The notes under the pieces are model-generated. The model had not been told where the DNA came from and searched no databases. It saw only the letters and a list, made by a program, of their open reading frames with translations. Made by a program: the position numbers and the translations under genes. Positions 1 to 11,285 of a stretch of 24,598 nt of DNA are shown here, piece by piece. Numbering within the stretch: the stretch's first letter is position 1; every line of letters begins with the position of its first letter. Source of the DNA: Tubiluchus corallicola (Eukaryota > Priapulida > Priapulimorpha > Priapulimorphida > Tubiluchidae); assembly GCA_030141605.1 (NCBI GenBank), contig JAQGDQ010000782.1:7501-32098 (forward strand), given 5' to 3'.

Positions 1-55
1 TTTCTATCTTTCTTGAAAATGAGGTAGTTTATAAAAAATCATCCTGTCTTTCTTT
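1..55 (-). repeat. Edge-truncated copy of dispersed repeat family 2
   Basis: Read on the minus strand, this end carries GACAGGATGATTTTTTATAA followed by a CCTCATTTTCAA-like stretch. It matches the start of the longer copies at 4510 and 17444 in the same order. The window edge cuts it off, so its full length is unknown. Assignment rests on about 45 aligned bases judged by eye. Confidence 0.6.
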
Positions 56-374
56 AAAAGAGATAAATAATCATGTCTATGTATATACCTAACTTTCATT
101 TCAATAATTGTATAATCAACCATATTTCCATACCTGTCCAATCTGTCCACATCGCAGGTATGTTTAAACGTAGACCACTTTTTGTTTGAGTTTATCATTG
201 AACAGTTTGGACAGCTATTTGGATCACGCATTTTGTAACTAATGTAAACATAATATCTACTAATACATATGCTGTCGGAAAGACTGTAGATTAAGCATAA
301 ACAGGCGGGTGTTTTAGCACCACTAAGGGTGTACATTATGGGTGCACCGCACCACACCGCACAACGCAGTAATA

Positions 375-786
375 GTTTATTGACAATAAGACTTCATTGT
401 CCAAGTGATTTATGATGATCATGAAAAGGTCAAAGGTTAAGTGCAGCTGACAACACATCTGTGTACACTTCACAATGCCTTGCAGCCCATGGTTTTGTAA
501 TTGTAAGAGTTTTAACATCTAGCAAGAACCTTACCTAGTTCATTTTTTCTTGTTGCCAAGCAAGACCCTGCTAGCAAATCGCCTTACGCACATACTAATG
601 TGTAGTTAAGCAAAGTCCACGTAAAACAACTGGCACTTATGGAACTCATGCCGCGGACAGCTTTGCTTTACTCACACGTCACGTGCCGGTTGTAGTTAAC
701 ACGCGTTGCTGTGGTACCCTTAACGTTTGACCTACAGCAACTGCGCGTACGGACAGCAGAACTGTGAAAACGTTTATTCTCTTTCG
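375..786 (-). repeat. Dispersed repeat family 1, copy A (inverted)
   Basis: The reverse complement matches 9075-9630 and, for its first half, 11015-11285. Shared landmarks in order are a TTTTCACAGTT-like start, GCGCAGTTGCTGTAGGTCAA, an ACAGCAACGCGT block, AACTACAACCG, CAGTTGTTTTACGT, CTAGCAGG, ACAAGAAAAAATGAACTAG with an immediately following GTAAG, and then CATGGGCTGC and a GTCAAAGGTT-like inverted tail (AACCTTTGACC). The copy is uninterrupted. No long ORF or target duplication is visible, so the class (SINE, LTR piece or duplicated promoter/first exon) is undecided. Confidence 0.75.
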
Positions 787-1084
787 AAAGCTCGTGTATT
801 GTAAAATCAACAAACGCATGCTCGCGGCTAATTTGAGTACACCGTAAATTTAAAATTCGGTATTTTAAGGACGTTGAAAATCACGGCTGTACATTGTAAA
901 GAATGCGAGATTAAACAATACAAGGTGAACGAACGTTTATATATCAATAATGCAACCAATACAATGGCTATAGTTGACAACAACATGGCGCTTCTATATT
1001 GCTTACATTTCAATGCAGATTTGGACCACCAGCAGAGCACTTTCACATGCCAACTAGAAATATACATTAAATTATACTATACGA

Positions 1085-1870
<786 letters not shown>

Positions 1871-2340
1871 ATATTATAATGAAATCCAGCATTCTATTAC
1901 CAGACTACAATTGAACACGGCATAAGTTCGTGACAACAACCACCTTCTCAAAATAATAATTGACTTTTAAAAGCTAGCCGACTGTTGCTGATGCGAGGGT
2001 GTATCAAAACATGAGCAGTTAATAAGTACCATGTTGTTCTCAGCAATAGCCATTGTAATGGTTGCATTGCTGAGCACAAACACAATGAGTTATATTTGTA
2101 TTTGCGCTATCCAGGCCAATTCGCGAGTAATTTTTTATACATTTCGGCCCTTCTGCACGCTGTAAACTGGAATCCATTATTCAAATAAGGCGTCGCCGTT
2201 GCTTGTGGCAGTACTGGAGACTGGCTCATTATCAAGACTATTTCGCCAGGATGAGCCATTGCAACAAAAAACAGCTAACCTAATAGTAAGTGTGATGCAA
2301 AATTGAGTAAGAATCGACTTTAGCTATTAATGAGGGGGAA
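1871..2340. other. Unique-looking non-coding stretch
   Basis: No exon, repeat or mobile-element signature was recognised. The only structure seen is an imperfect hairpin at 2039-2074, where CTCAGCAAT pairs with ATTGCTGAG and an inner GCCAT/ATGGT stem lies around a short loop. Confidence 0.5.
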
Positions 2341-2365
2341 CACGACCTAAATTTATTTTGAATAT

Positions 2366-2790
2366 TGATATAATATAATATAATGTAATGTAATGTAATG
2401 TAATATATGATATGATATGATATGATATCATATGATATGATATGATATGATATGATATGATATGATATGATATGATATGATATGATATGATATGATATGA
2501 TATGATATGATATGATATGATATGATATGATATGATATGATATGATATGATATAACACAACAAAACACAACACACTACACTACAATACAATACAATACAA
2601 TACAATACAATACAATACAATACAATACAATACAATACAATACAATACAATACAATACAATACAATGCAATGCAATGCAATGCAATACAATACAATACAA
2701 TACAATACAATACAATACAATACAATACAATACAATACAATACAATACAATACAATACAATACAACACAACACAACATAACATAATATAA
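2366..2790. repeat. Compound pentanucleotide microsatellite (TATAA / TGTAA / TATGA / ACAAT family)
   Basis: Successive blocks of related 5-mers are visible. TATAA and TGTAA units are followed by a long TATGA block (2405-2552), then ACAAC/ACTAC units, and a long ACAAT block (about 2578-2763) with four GCAAT units in its middle. It closes with ACAAC, ATAAC and ATAAT units. The tyrosine/isoleucine/cysteine-rich minus-strand ORFs here are repeat artefacts. Confidence 0.95.
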
Positions 2791-3050
2791 TAAGATGCTT
2801 TAAGTATTCAAAAAAGGAGGCGACACATGTTACCTGCTCCAGGGCAGCTCCTCTTAAACTTCGTAAAAGATTAAAACAGCTAAACGACATGACTTTCACA
2901 CAAACATAATAAATGTGTACAAAGGAGGTGGGAGCAGGTGTGTTTTGCACAGGTACTTTCAAGTGATAAATAATCAATTAGCAACCTTTTAGCCCGTCAT
3001 CCCAAGTGACGTTGATTTGTTGACGTTTTTTTCTCTCTTTCACTTAACAG

Positions 3051-3273
3051 TGTGTCAAACTACAGCAGTGGGAAAATTAAAATTCCTTGTTCGTCTGCCT
3101 CAAGGGTGTTTTCATTTTTCGCCCCGCCTGTGAGTTTCAAGGTCGCTGCTGTATTACCTGTAGTTTTCTGCTCTGTCATTATCACCTGTTTTGTTGATAT
3201 GATGCATATTTTTGCAGCGTTGTCCTTGGTAATGAGAATTATAGCTTTTATTGCTGGAGAATTGGACACGTGA
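3051..3273 (+). CDS. Candidate terminal exon with hydrophobic tail (weak)
   Basis: A strong acceptor-like sequence (TTTTTTCTCTCTTTCACTTA then ACAG) ends at 3050 and is followed by an open frame to TGA at 3271-3273. Read from 3052 it gives about 73 residues: a polar start (SNYSSGKIKIPCSS), then a long hydrophobic part around VAAVLPVVFCSVIITCF and a second hydrophobic stretch. This resembles the end of a membrane- or GPI-anchored protein, as in the two gene ends further right. No upstream partner exon was found, and the family is not recognised. The opposite strand is also open over almost the same interval, so this may be chance or old repeat sequence. Confidence 0.3.
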
Positions 3274-4403
3274 TTGTATCAATTTGGTGTGTGTCATTGC
3301 ATCAATGTGATAGCATCAGTTTGGTGTGTGTCATTGTATCAATGTGATTGCATCAGTTTGGTGTGTGTCATTGTATCAATGTGATTCTATCAGTTTGGTT
3401 TGTGTCATTGTATCAATGCGATTGTTGTATCAATTTGGTGTGTATCATTTCATCAATGTGATTGCATCAGTTTGGTGTGTGTCATTGTATCAGTGTGACT
3501 GTATCAGTTTGGTGTGTGTTATTGTATCAATGTGATTCTATCAGTTTGGTGTGTGTCATTTTATCAATGTGATTCTATCAGTTTGGTGTGTGTTATTGTA
3601 TTAATGTGATTGTATCAGTTTGGTGTGTGTTATTGTATCAGTGTGACCGTATCAATTTGGTGTGTGTCATTTTATCAATGTGATTCTATCAGTTTGGTGT
3701 GTGTCACTGTATCAATGTGATTCTATCAGTTTGGTGTGTGTTATTGTATCAGTGTGACTGTATCAGTTTGGTGTGTGTTATTGTATCAGTGTGACTGTAT
3801 CAATTTGGTGTGTGTCATTGTATCAGTGTGACTGTATCAATTTGGTGTGTGTCATTGTATCAATGTGATTCTATCAGTTTGGTGTGTGTTATTGTATCAG
3901 TGTGACTGTATCAATTTGGTGTGTGTCATTGTATCAGTTTGGTTTGTGTCATTATATCAATGTGATTCTAACAGTTTGGTTTGTGTAATTGTATCAATGT
4001 AATTGTATCAGTTTGGTGTGTGTCATTGTATCAATGTGATTCTAACAGTTTGGTTTGTGTAATTGTATCAATGTAATTGTATCAGTTTGGTGTGTGTCAT
4101 TGTATCAATGTGATTCTAACAGTTTGGTGTGTGTCATTGTATCAAAGTGATTGTATCAATTTGGTGTGTGTCATTGTATCAATGTGATTCTATCAGTTTT
4201 TTGTGTGTTATTGTATCAGTGTGACTGTATCAATTTGATGCGTGTCATTGTATCAGTTTGGTTTGTGTCATTATATCAATGTGATTCTAACAATTTGGTT
4301 TGTGTAATTGTATCAATGTAATTGTATCAGTTTGGTGTGTGTTATTGTATCAATGTAATTGTATCAGTTTGGTGTGTATGGCATTGCATCAATTTGGTGT
4401 GGT
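3271..4403. repeat. 37-bp minisatellite, about 30 units
   Basis: The unit is close to TATCAGTTTGGTGTGTGTCA followed by TTGTATCAATGTGATTC. Each unit holds two related TGTATCA half-motifs, and many units have substitutions (CAGT/CAAT, TCAT/TTAT, TCTA/TGTA) or lose half a unit. The array begins right after the candidate exon stop at 3273 and ends at GGTGTGGTGG near 4403. Short ORFs such as the one starting at 3326 are artefacts. Confidence 0.95.
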
Positions 4404-4509
4404 GGATCTGATGACTGTTTATAGATACCACGTGAAGTATTGTCTTTACCAACAGGTCCTCAAAAAGTGCTTGTGGACTCTCATTTTTACCTTTTAGAGG
4501 TTGAAGGAA

Positions 4510-5065
4510 CACAGGATGATTTTTCACATACTTCCCCACTTTCAATTCTGATAAAAGTTTACATTTTAGTACATTTAGTAGCCTACTGTGAGAGCGTTTC
4601 TGATAATTAAATAATAGATTAAAAACTTCATTAACGCCGGGTGAGCCCAACTATTGATGACATAATTTTCAACAGCAAAAATATTCACGTGTTTGCAAAA
4701 GCAAAAATTGAAGTACAGTACTACTGTAAGATATTCAGTGTGTGTACTAAAACTAGGCAAGTTTTAAGATAAATATTCGAATTTCAAATTTACTCCTGTC
4801 CTAACACATCTGAACTGAGAGGTACAGCATCTGTTTTTGTGCAGTGCGTTTCTGAAATGCAGGCGCTGTGCCCGTCTAGCTAACGAATGGCGTACTAATA
4901 ACGAACTAACTGAAGGCAAAGAACTAGTGACGTTAACGTGAAATTATATTTATGTGGTAATTTTTGAAAAAAATAGTGTGTTTCCTTTCAATATTTTAAA
5001 GAGTAGATTGTTTAGACTTACAGTGTTAGATTGAGTCCGGTTTTGCTTTAAACATTTTGAAACTA
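4510..5065 (+). repeat. Dispersed repeat family 2, copy D
   Basis: It aligns by eye with 17444-17955 over most of its length: ACAGGATGATTTTT, CCCACTTTCAA, TCTGATAATTAAATAATAG, GGGTGAGCCCAACTA, a TGATGAC site, TGAAGTACAGT, GTAAGATATTCA, AGGCAAGTTTTAAGA. Its second half also matches 14706-14962 (AGAACTAGTG, ACGTGAAATT, TCCGGTTTTGCTTTAA). The minus-strand peptide around EYLTVVLYFNF is shared with the 17444 copy. That fits repeat sequence rather than a gene, because the surrounding frames drift. Confidence 0.8.
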
Positions 5066-5072
5066 GAGGAAA

Positions 5073-5297
5073 ATAGAGAGAGAGAGTGAGTGACGGACAG
5101 AGAGAGAGGGAGAGAGTGAGAGAAAAAGAGAGAGAGGGAGAGAGAGATAGATAGATAGAAAGAGAGAGAAAGACGGACAGAGAGCGAGCGAGAGAGGGGG
5201 GAGAGAGAGAGGGAGGGAGAGACGGACAGAGAGAGAGAGAGGGGGGAGGGAGAGAGACGGAGAGAGAGAGGGGGGGGAGAGGGTAGAGAGAGAAGAA
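5073..5297. repeat. GA-rich microsatellite with GATA and GACGGACA inserts
   Basis: This is an imperfect purine tract of GAGAGA, GGGAGA and GATAGATA units with recurring GACGGACAGAGAG. It abuts the 3' end of the family-2 copy. Serine/leucine/proline-rich minus-strand ORFs are artefacts. Confidence 0.95.
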
Positions 5298-6290
5298 AAC
5301 AAACAATCTATCTTTAACTAAGTCGATTTGCCACATACAAGCCTTCTGGTAAAACGTGGTTTTCTAAGAAGACAGAAATTCTTCCTAAGCTTGCCTGTCG
5401 TTGCCATTTGACCAACACAAGCAATCTTTCATGAATTAGCCAAGCATTTTGGCCTAACAAGCAAGCTTATACCTAAATCACCTCACCTATTAGAAGCACA
5501 GATTATGGAAAGTTAATTCACGTTCAACCCGCACAATTTCGATATCACTTACATACTTTGCCAGATTAACCCATTTAGCTACGGCGCCTTTACAATGGTC
5601 TGTATTATAAAACTCATACTGTACGATTACTATTCATGTCAGAGAGACAGACGCATGCGCAAAGCAGGAACATTTTATGCACAGCGCGGCTTTTGTTAAA
5701 AAAGTCTTGTTCAGAGAGCGAGCATAGAAAGTCACTGTGTATGATGAACTATAATCAGTCACAAACCTGTTATTGTTATAGACAGTAATGTCAACCTTGT
5801 TGCTCTGCTAATTCGTATAATGACTTTCACTATTCGCGAAAAAACAAAATGGCGTTTCCATTTTGGCTCCAATAATGTAAAATCGTTTATTCTAACCGCC
5901 ACGCTTGTAATTTTTACATCAAGGGGCTCTTGATCATCAAGCAGGATTTAAAAAATGTCTGGCATGCTTACGAAGTACGGTTCAGAGCAGATATTTCATT
6001 CTTTGAAATATCAGTAAATTATACGCTGTTATACGATTACTGAATTAGTATACCACACCATTGTCCAGGGGGCGTTTGCCCTGGCTTTTCTAGGTTTCGA
6101 TTCTTTCTTTCTTAACAACCGGAAACGATGAACGAGACGTTTGAACTGGTAACACAATAGTCGATATTTATACACAAATGTCTGATATCCATCTGCGGTT
6201 TTCTTTCTTTCTCGTTGCTCTCTAATCTGCTGGTCTGTCTTGTGGAAAATAAGCGCCGTTTTATCATAATCATGGCTTTATTTGTTAGCC
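5298..6290. other. Non-coding stretch, no gene recognised
   Basis: No convincing exon was found. An NRF-1-like GCATGCGC core occurs near 5653, an AAAATGGCG core near 5848, and a small hairpin (CCAGGG ... CCCTGG) near 6066. None of these alone supports a promoter call. Confidence 0.4.
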
Positions 6291-7500
6291 ACTGTTACTT
6301 GATTTTCAAGTTTCTGAAATCAACAATTTCTTGATTTTTAAGTCACTGAGTTCCACAGTTTTTAATTTTCAAGTCACTGAGATCGACAGTTATTGATTTT
6401 CAACTCTGAGATCAACAGTTACTTGATTTTCAAGGCTCTGTGAACGGAAGTTACTTGGTTTTCAACTCTGTGAGATCAACAGTTACTTGAGTTATAAGGC
6501 TCTGTGAACGGAAGTTACTTGATTTTCAACTCTCTGAGATCGACTGTTACTTGATTTTCAAGACTCTGTGATCGGAAGTTACTTGATTTTCAACTCTCTG
6601 AGATCAACACTTACTTGATTTTCATCTCTGTGAGATTAACAGTTACTTGATTTTCAAGACTCTGTGATCGGAAGTTACTTGATTTTCAACTCTCTGAGAT
6701 CAACAGTTACTTGATTTTCAACTCTGTGAGATCGACAGTTACTTGATTTTCAACTCTCTGAGATCAACAGTTACTTGATTTTCAAGTCTCTGAGATTAAC
6801 AGTTACTTGATTTTCAAGACTCTGTAAACGGAAGTTACTTGATTTTCAACTCTGTGAGATTAACAGTTACTTGATTTTCAAGACTCTGTGATCGGAAGTT
6901 ACTTTATTTTCAACTCTCTGAGATCAACTGTTACTTGATTTTCAACTCTGTGAGATCAACAGTTACTTAATTTTCAACTCTGTGAGATCAACAGTTACTT
7001 GATTTTCAACTCTCTGAGATCAACAGTTACTTGATTTTCAACTCTGTGAGATCAACAGTTACTTAATTTTCAACTCTGTGAGATTAACAGTTACTTGATT
7101 TTCAAGACTCTGTAAACGGAAGTTACTTGATTTTCAACTCTGTGAGATCAACAGTTACTTGATTTTCAACTCTGTGAGATCAACAGTTACTTGATTTTCA
7201 ACTCTCTGAGATCAACACTTACTTGATTTTCAAGACTCTGAGAGATCAACACTTACTTGATTTTCAACTCTCTGAGATCATCAGTTACTTGATTTTCAAC
7301 TCTGTGAGATCAACAGTTACTTGATTTTCAACTCTCTGAGATCAACAGTTACTTGATTTTCAACTCTGTGAGATCGACAGCTACTTAATTTTCATCTCTC
7401 TGAGATCAACAGTTACTTAATTTTCAACTCTCTGAGATCAACACTTACTTGATTTTCAAGACACTGAGATCCACAATTTCTTAATTTTCAAGTCTATGAG
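6291..7500. repeat. 32/33-bp minisatellite, roughly 36 units
   Basis: The common unit reads TGAGATCAACAGTTACTTGA followed by TTTTCAACTCTG. A second unit type ends in CAAGACTCTG and carries GTGATCGGAAGTTACTTGAT in place of the ATCAACAG version. The two types alternate irregularly, especially at 6420-6910. There is no coding potential. Confidence 0.95.
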
Positions 7501-8006
7501 GCGAATAATTTGGGTTCAAAGCTACAGGTCAAATTCGCCACTGAATCAGTATTATCAATCATGGTGTGAAACATGCAGAACATTTAACTCACTTCACGTT
7601 AATCATATGCAAAAGAAACTTATGCTGATTTAGACCAATTATTACTGCTCTGTTTCCTACTCACGGCTTAACAGTTTAATAAGCAGGTTGCTGAGGATTA
7701 TTCATTGTTTCCTGTAAAAGCTCAACACGGCAATTTAACTTCACACGTCGCTTCACTTAGAAACACAAGCACAAAGGCTTACAGAGGCTGATTTACACTT
7801 TTCCGACATTTTAATTAGTTTGTTGGCCAATTTGAGAACAGACACATTGATAATATTTTGATTTTAATAACCCTGTGACTTTTCACCGTTGATGGTAAAG
7901 CGAATTTGTCAGAATGAACACAAATTTTTGACTTCTATTCCAAGGCTTTAGAATTAGTAGGAATTTATAGTAAAACTTGTGTGATGTCGTTATAATGTTA
8001 ATTTAG
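7501..8006. other. Unique-looking non-coding stretch
   Basis: AT-rich sequence between two tandem arrays. Nothing was recognised on either strand. Confidence 0.4.
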
Positions 8007-8067
8007 CATCATTATCATCATCGTTATCGTCGTCATCGTCGTCATCATTATCATCATCATCGTCGTA

Positions 8068-8098
<31 letters not shown>

Positions 8099-8426
8099 TC
8101 ATCATCATGATCATCACCACCACCACCATCATCATCATCATTGTCTTCGTCATCGTCATCATCATCGTCGTCATCATCGTCATCATCATCATCATTATCT
8201 TCATCGTCGTCGTCGTCATCATTATCGTCATCATAGTCGTCCTCGTCCTCATCATCGTCATCATCGTCGTCGTCGTCGTTATCGTCATCATCATCATCAT
8301 TGTCTCGTCATCATCATCACCATCGTCGTCGTCGTAGTCGTCGACGTTATTATCATTATCGTCATCATCGTCATCATCATCGTCGTCGTCGTCATCATCA
8401 TCACCGTCACCATCATCATCATCATG
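8007..8426. repeat. (TCA/TCG)n trinucleotide microsatellite
   Basis: Interspersed ATC, GTC and ACC trinucleotides run for about 420 bp. This produces spurious poly-isoleucine/valine and poly-methionine/threonine ORFs on the two strands. Confidence 0.95.
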
Positions 8427-9074
8427 GTTATTGTGTCACTGGGCTATGTGAATGACCAGCTAGTGTTGCATGATTATGGCTATTACAGTTGCTTATTGAA
8501 GGCGTAATTAGCCACATTTAGCCCAAGATAAGATACGTAGCGTTGATGAGTAGAGCAGTAAGACGATAATCGAACTCGTTTATCAGGAATAGTACTGCAG
8601 TGAATTTTTATATTTAATTATTGCTGATAAATGGAGTAAATATGACGACCGGCTTTAATCTGCTGAGAAAAATTGGCAATTGAAAAAAGCGACTTGATGT
8701 CTGCTGGATTCGAACTCATGCTAGACATACAAAAATAGTAAATTTGTTAGTACATTATGTTTTGTAGTGACTTTGAGCGCCACCTTTCAATAGCAACATT
8801 TCAAATTAATTACAATAATTAGGGAATTACAAGCACTTCTACCTGTAATTAATACAGTTGCGCGCCTGCGTACATGTTTTCATAACATCTTGTAAAAACA
8901 TGGCGTAGAGAATTCACTTTTATTCGTATTGCAAGAATTGTTACTCGTTTCAGCTTGTATTATAGCAGCAGGCTCAGTCTCGGTACTAGCGTGTTGTTAT
9001 TAAAATGTAATGAATGGTGTTGATCTAGTAATTAAATGAAGAGAACAAAAACGTGATTGAATTGAAAGCATTTT
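8427..9074. other. Non-coding stretch with a weak tRNA B-box-like site
   Basis: No exon was found. On the minus strand, 8717-8706 reads GAGTTCGAATCC, close to a tRNA T-loop/B box. No convincing cloverleaf could be drawn around it. Confidence 0.35.
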
Positions 9075-9630
9075 CAGGGTTTCGCCGTGTGTGCACGCGC
9101 AGTTGCTGTAGGTCAAAGGTTAAGTATACCACAGCAACGCGTCTTAACTACAACCGTCACGCGGCGCCTGTGTAAAGCAAAGTCGTCTTGGGCACGAGTT
9201 CAGTAACTTCAGTTGTTTTACGTTCAGTTTACATAATTATACATTAGTCTGTGCGTAGAGTGATTTACTAGCAGGATCATGTTTGGAAACAAGAAAAAAT
9301 GAACTAGGTAAGATTCTAGCTAGCTGTTAAAGCTGTTACTATTACAACTAGGTAAGATTCTAGCTAGCTGTTAAAACTATTACTATTACAACTAGGTAAG
9401 ATTCTAGCTAGCTGTTAAAACTATTACTATTACAACTAGGTAAGATTCTAGCTAGCTGTTAAAACTATTACTATTACAACTAGGTAAGATTCTAGCTAGC
9501 TGTTAAAACCGTTGCTATTACAACAGCATGGGCTGCGAGGCGTTGTCAAGTGTACATAAATGTGTCCTCTGGTAACCTTTGACCTTTCCACGATCATCAT
9601 CAATCGCTGGAACAATGAAAAGACTTACTG
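9075..9630 (+). repeat. Dispersed repeat family 1, copy B, with internal expansion
   Basis: It is collinear with copy A (375-786, opposite strand): GCGCAGTTGCTGTAGGTCAA, ACAGCAACGCGTCTTAACTA, CAGTTGTTTTACGTTCAGTT, CTAGCAGGATCATG, ACAAGAAAAAATGAACTAG, then GTAAG. After the tandem block comes the shared 3' part CATGGGCTGCGAGGCG to ATCATCATCAAT. It differs from A mainly by the 44-bp tandem insertion. Spacing to copy C is about 1.4 kb, in direct orientation. Confidence 0.8.
9302..9521 (+). repeat. 44-bp tandem repeat, five units
   Basis: Units start at 9302, 9346, 9390, 9434 and 9478. Each reads AACTAGGTAAGATTCTAGCT, then AGCTGTTAAA, then a CTATTACTATTAC-type end. Only a few bases differ between units, so the expansion is recent. 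The unit spans the AG|GTAAG junction of the family-1 repeat, which is therefore present five times. Confidence 0.97.
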
Positions 9631-10750
9631 AAAGCATTTTTGCCAAAATACCAGAGAAAAATTCGATTGAACCGACTTTCGTTGCATAATTTCCGACAAA
9701 GTTTTAATGTAATTATTAGTGATAAGTGGCTTTATGGATCCAGCCGTCCAACATATAGAAACGTCCAGGATAGGATTTTGTGTGTTGTAACAGTTGCTGA
9801 GCAAAAGAGGGCCCACGCCTCTTTGGCCCACCCCCTAAATCCGCCACTCACATCTGTCTATATCTATGTCTTTATGTATGATTTTCATAAGACAGTATTG
9901 AATCTTTATGTAAGCTTGTTTTGTCTACTGATCTAAGATTTAAAACGTTTAATCGTAATTGTTATAAGTAATGTTACATCTATAGTACGTCTGGTAAAAT
10001 ACCTTTGACCTGATTCAACTTTATCAACATTAGTCGGGCTCCCTCCACACAGGTGAACAATATTCTACTATTGATCTAAATGTAGTTTTATAACGTCTTA
10101 ATTATTTCAATTTTAAATTATATCTCAAAGGATTTTCCATGCAAAGTTATAATACTTAGCACTACGTTTACCTGTTTGAAACACTTGGGTAATTGAATAA
10201 GGAAATTCGCGCCACCTGATAAAACGGCGCTCTCATCGCCGCCTTCCCAGTGTGCACTACTGGCTCACCAAAAACACGTCATTGATCTTATTGACAATGT
10301 AAAGTAAAAAAGTGCTCTGAGTACTCAATATTATTTGAACTTGTCTCAAACGATCTACAGCTAAAATGGCTGCGCCTAAAGGTCATTGCAGGAGTTAAAT
10401 TTACACGTTTTATACAGCGTTACTTTAACGCAAACTCTGAATGCAATAAGACAGCATGTAAGAGGTAGAAAATGTCAAATCAAATTTTTTAAGCTTCATT
10501 CACGGAAGAGTGTTTTCTTGTGGCTACACTGGTATTTATTTAGTCATAAACTCTGAGTTGAACTTTTGGACTCAACCGTCTATTATGTAAATTTCTGTCA
10601 AGTACGGGAAACCGTCGGGAAACCGGAAACGTTTGTTCTGGAAATTTCACTAGGTCATAATTGGGCATAATTTTGTCAAATTAAAAATATCCAATCTTCC
10701 TGTGAACGGGATCCATACGTATATTTATGGCACATATTTTCGATTTGCGC
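9631..10750. other. Non-coding stretch, no gene recognised
   Basis: A 98-codon plus-strand ORF (9640-9936) overlaps a 68-codon minus-strand ORF. Neither has recognisable motifs or good exon borders. The sequence GCCCACGCCTCTTTGGCCCA then CCCCCTAAATCCGCCACT near 9809-9846 looks like repeat-derived DNA. Nothing else was identified. Confidence 0.35.
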
Positions 10751-10876
10751 TAGTCTGGCATAGTTTGGCATAGTCTGTTATAGTTTTGCATAGTTTGGCA
10801 TAGTATAACATAGTTTGGCAAAGTTTGGCATAGTCTAACATAGTTTGGCAAATGTCGTAGTTTGGCATAGTCTCCC
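10751..10876. repeat. About 10-bp tandem repeat (TAGTTTGGCA)n
   Basis: Roughly a dozen degenerate copies of TAGTTTGGCA, with TAGTCTGGCA, TAGTATAACA and TAGTCTAACA variants. Confidence 0.85.
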
Positions 10877-11014
10877 TAGTCTTATATTCTCTTTTGCTTA
10901 CCGAGCGGCTCCATTGTCGTCCAATGTGAATCTAGACATCAAAATTTTCTCATTGTTTTCCACATTGCTATCATGTCATCAATACTTTGACGTCATTCTG
11001 TTTTTCTTTGGTAA

Positions 11015-11285
11015 ATAAACCTTTTCACAGTTTCGTTGTGCGCGCGCATAGGTGAAAAGTTAAGTGTATAAAAGGAACGCAACGCGTCTCGACTACAACC
11101 GTCACGTGGCATGTTGGTAAACCAAAGCCTTCTGCTACATCAGTTCAATAACTTCAGTTGTTTTACGTATACTTACTTTACTTAATTATGCACTAGTATG
11201 TTCATAGAGTGATTTACTAGCAGGATTTTGCTTGGCAACAAGAAAAAATGAAGTAGGTAAGGTTCTTGCTCGCTGTTAAAACTTA
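11015..11285 (+). repeat. Dispersed repeat family 1, copy C
   Basis: It shares with copies A and B the AATAAAC and TTTTCACAGTT start, CAACGCGTCTCGACTACAAC, CAGTTGTTTTACGT, a TTTACTAGCAGGATTTTGCT block, and ACAAGAAAAAATGAAGTAG with GTAAGG directly after it. The match stops soon after TTCTTGCTCGCTGTTAAAAC, so the 3' part present in A and B is missing. Unlike A and B, it contains a good TATA box. Confidence 0.75.
11067..11075 (+). promoter_or_regulatory. TATA-box-like element in family-1 copy C
   Basis: TATAAAAGG lies about 180 bp upstream of the AG|GTAAG site at 11256/11257. That spacing would suit a TATA-driven short 5' exon. Copies A and B read GGTACCACA or TATACCACA at the same place. Function is inference. 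Confidence 0.35.

Noticed and set aside
4-357. 117-codon minus-strand ORF with a CPNC motif and CDVDRLDRYGNMVDYTI
   Set aside because: It looks vaguely protein-like, but it runs into family-2 repeat at its end and no splice borders or family could be supported.
2327-2977. 216-codon minus-strand ORF
   Set aside because: It is a translation of pentanucleotide repeats (LYCIV and SYHII runs).
3271-4403. CRISPR-like regular spacing in the minisatellites
   Set aside because: The units are contiguous and share all their sequence; there are no unique spacers, and the genome is eukaryotic.
4575-4760. Shared peptide EYLTV-LYFNF-F-KHV between minus ORFs at 4575-4760 and 17552-17740
   Set aside because: The likeness follows from the family-2 DNA repeat; frames drift on both sides and no start or splice site fits.
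7998-8337. Poly-Met/Thr and poly-Ile/Val ORFs, and the poly-Leu ORF at 12808-13062
   Set aside because: They are pure trinucleotide microsatellite translations.
8690-8730. tRNA or tRNA-derived SINE on the minus strand
   Set aside because: The GAGTTCGAATCC B-box-like string is present, but no matching A box or cloverleaf stems were found.
9640-9936. 98-codon plus-strand ORF after family-1 copy B
   Set aside because: It overlaps an opposite ORF, has no recognisable domain, and crosses repeat-like CCCACCCCCTAAATCCGCC sequence.
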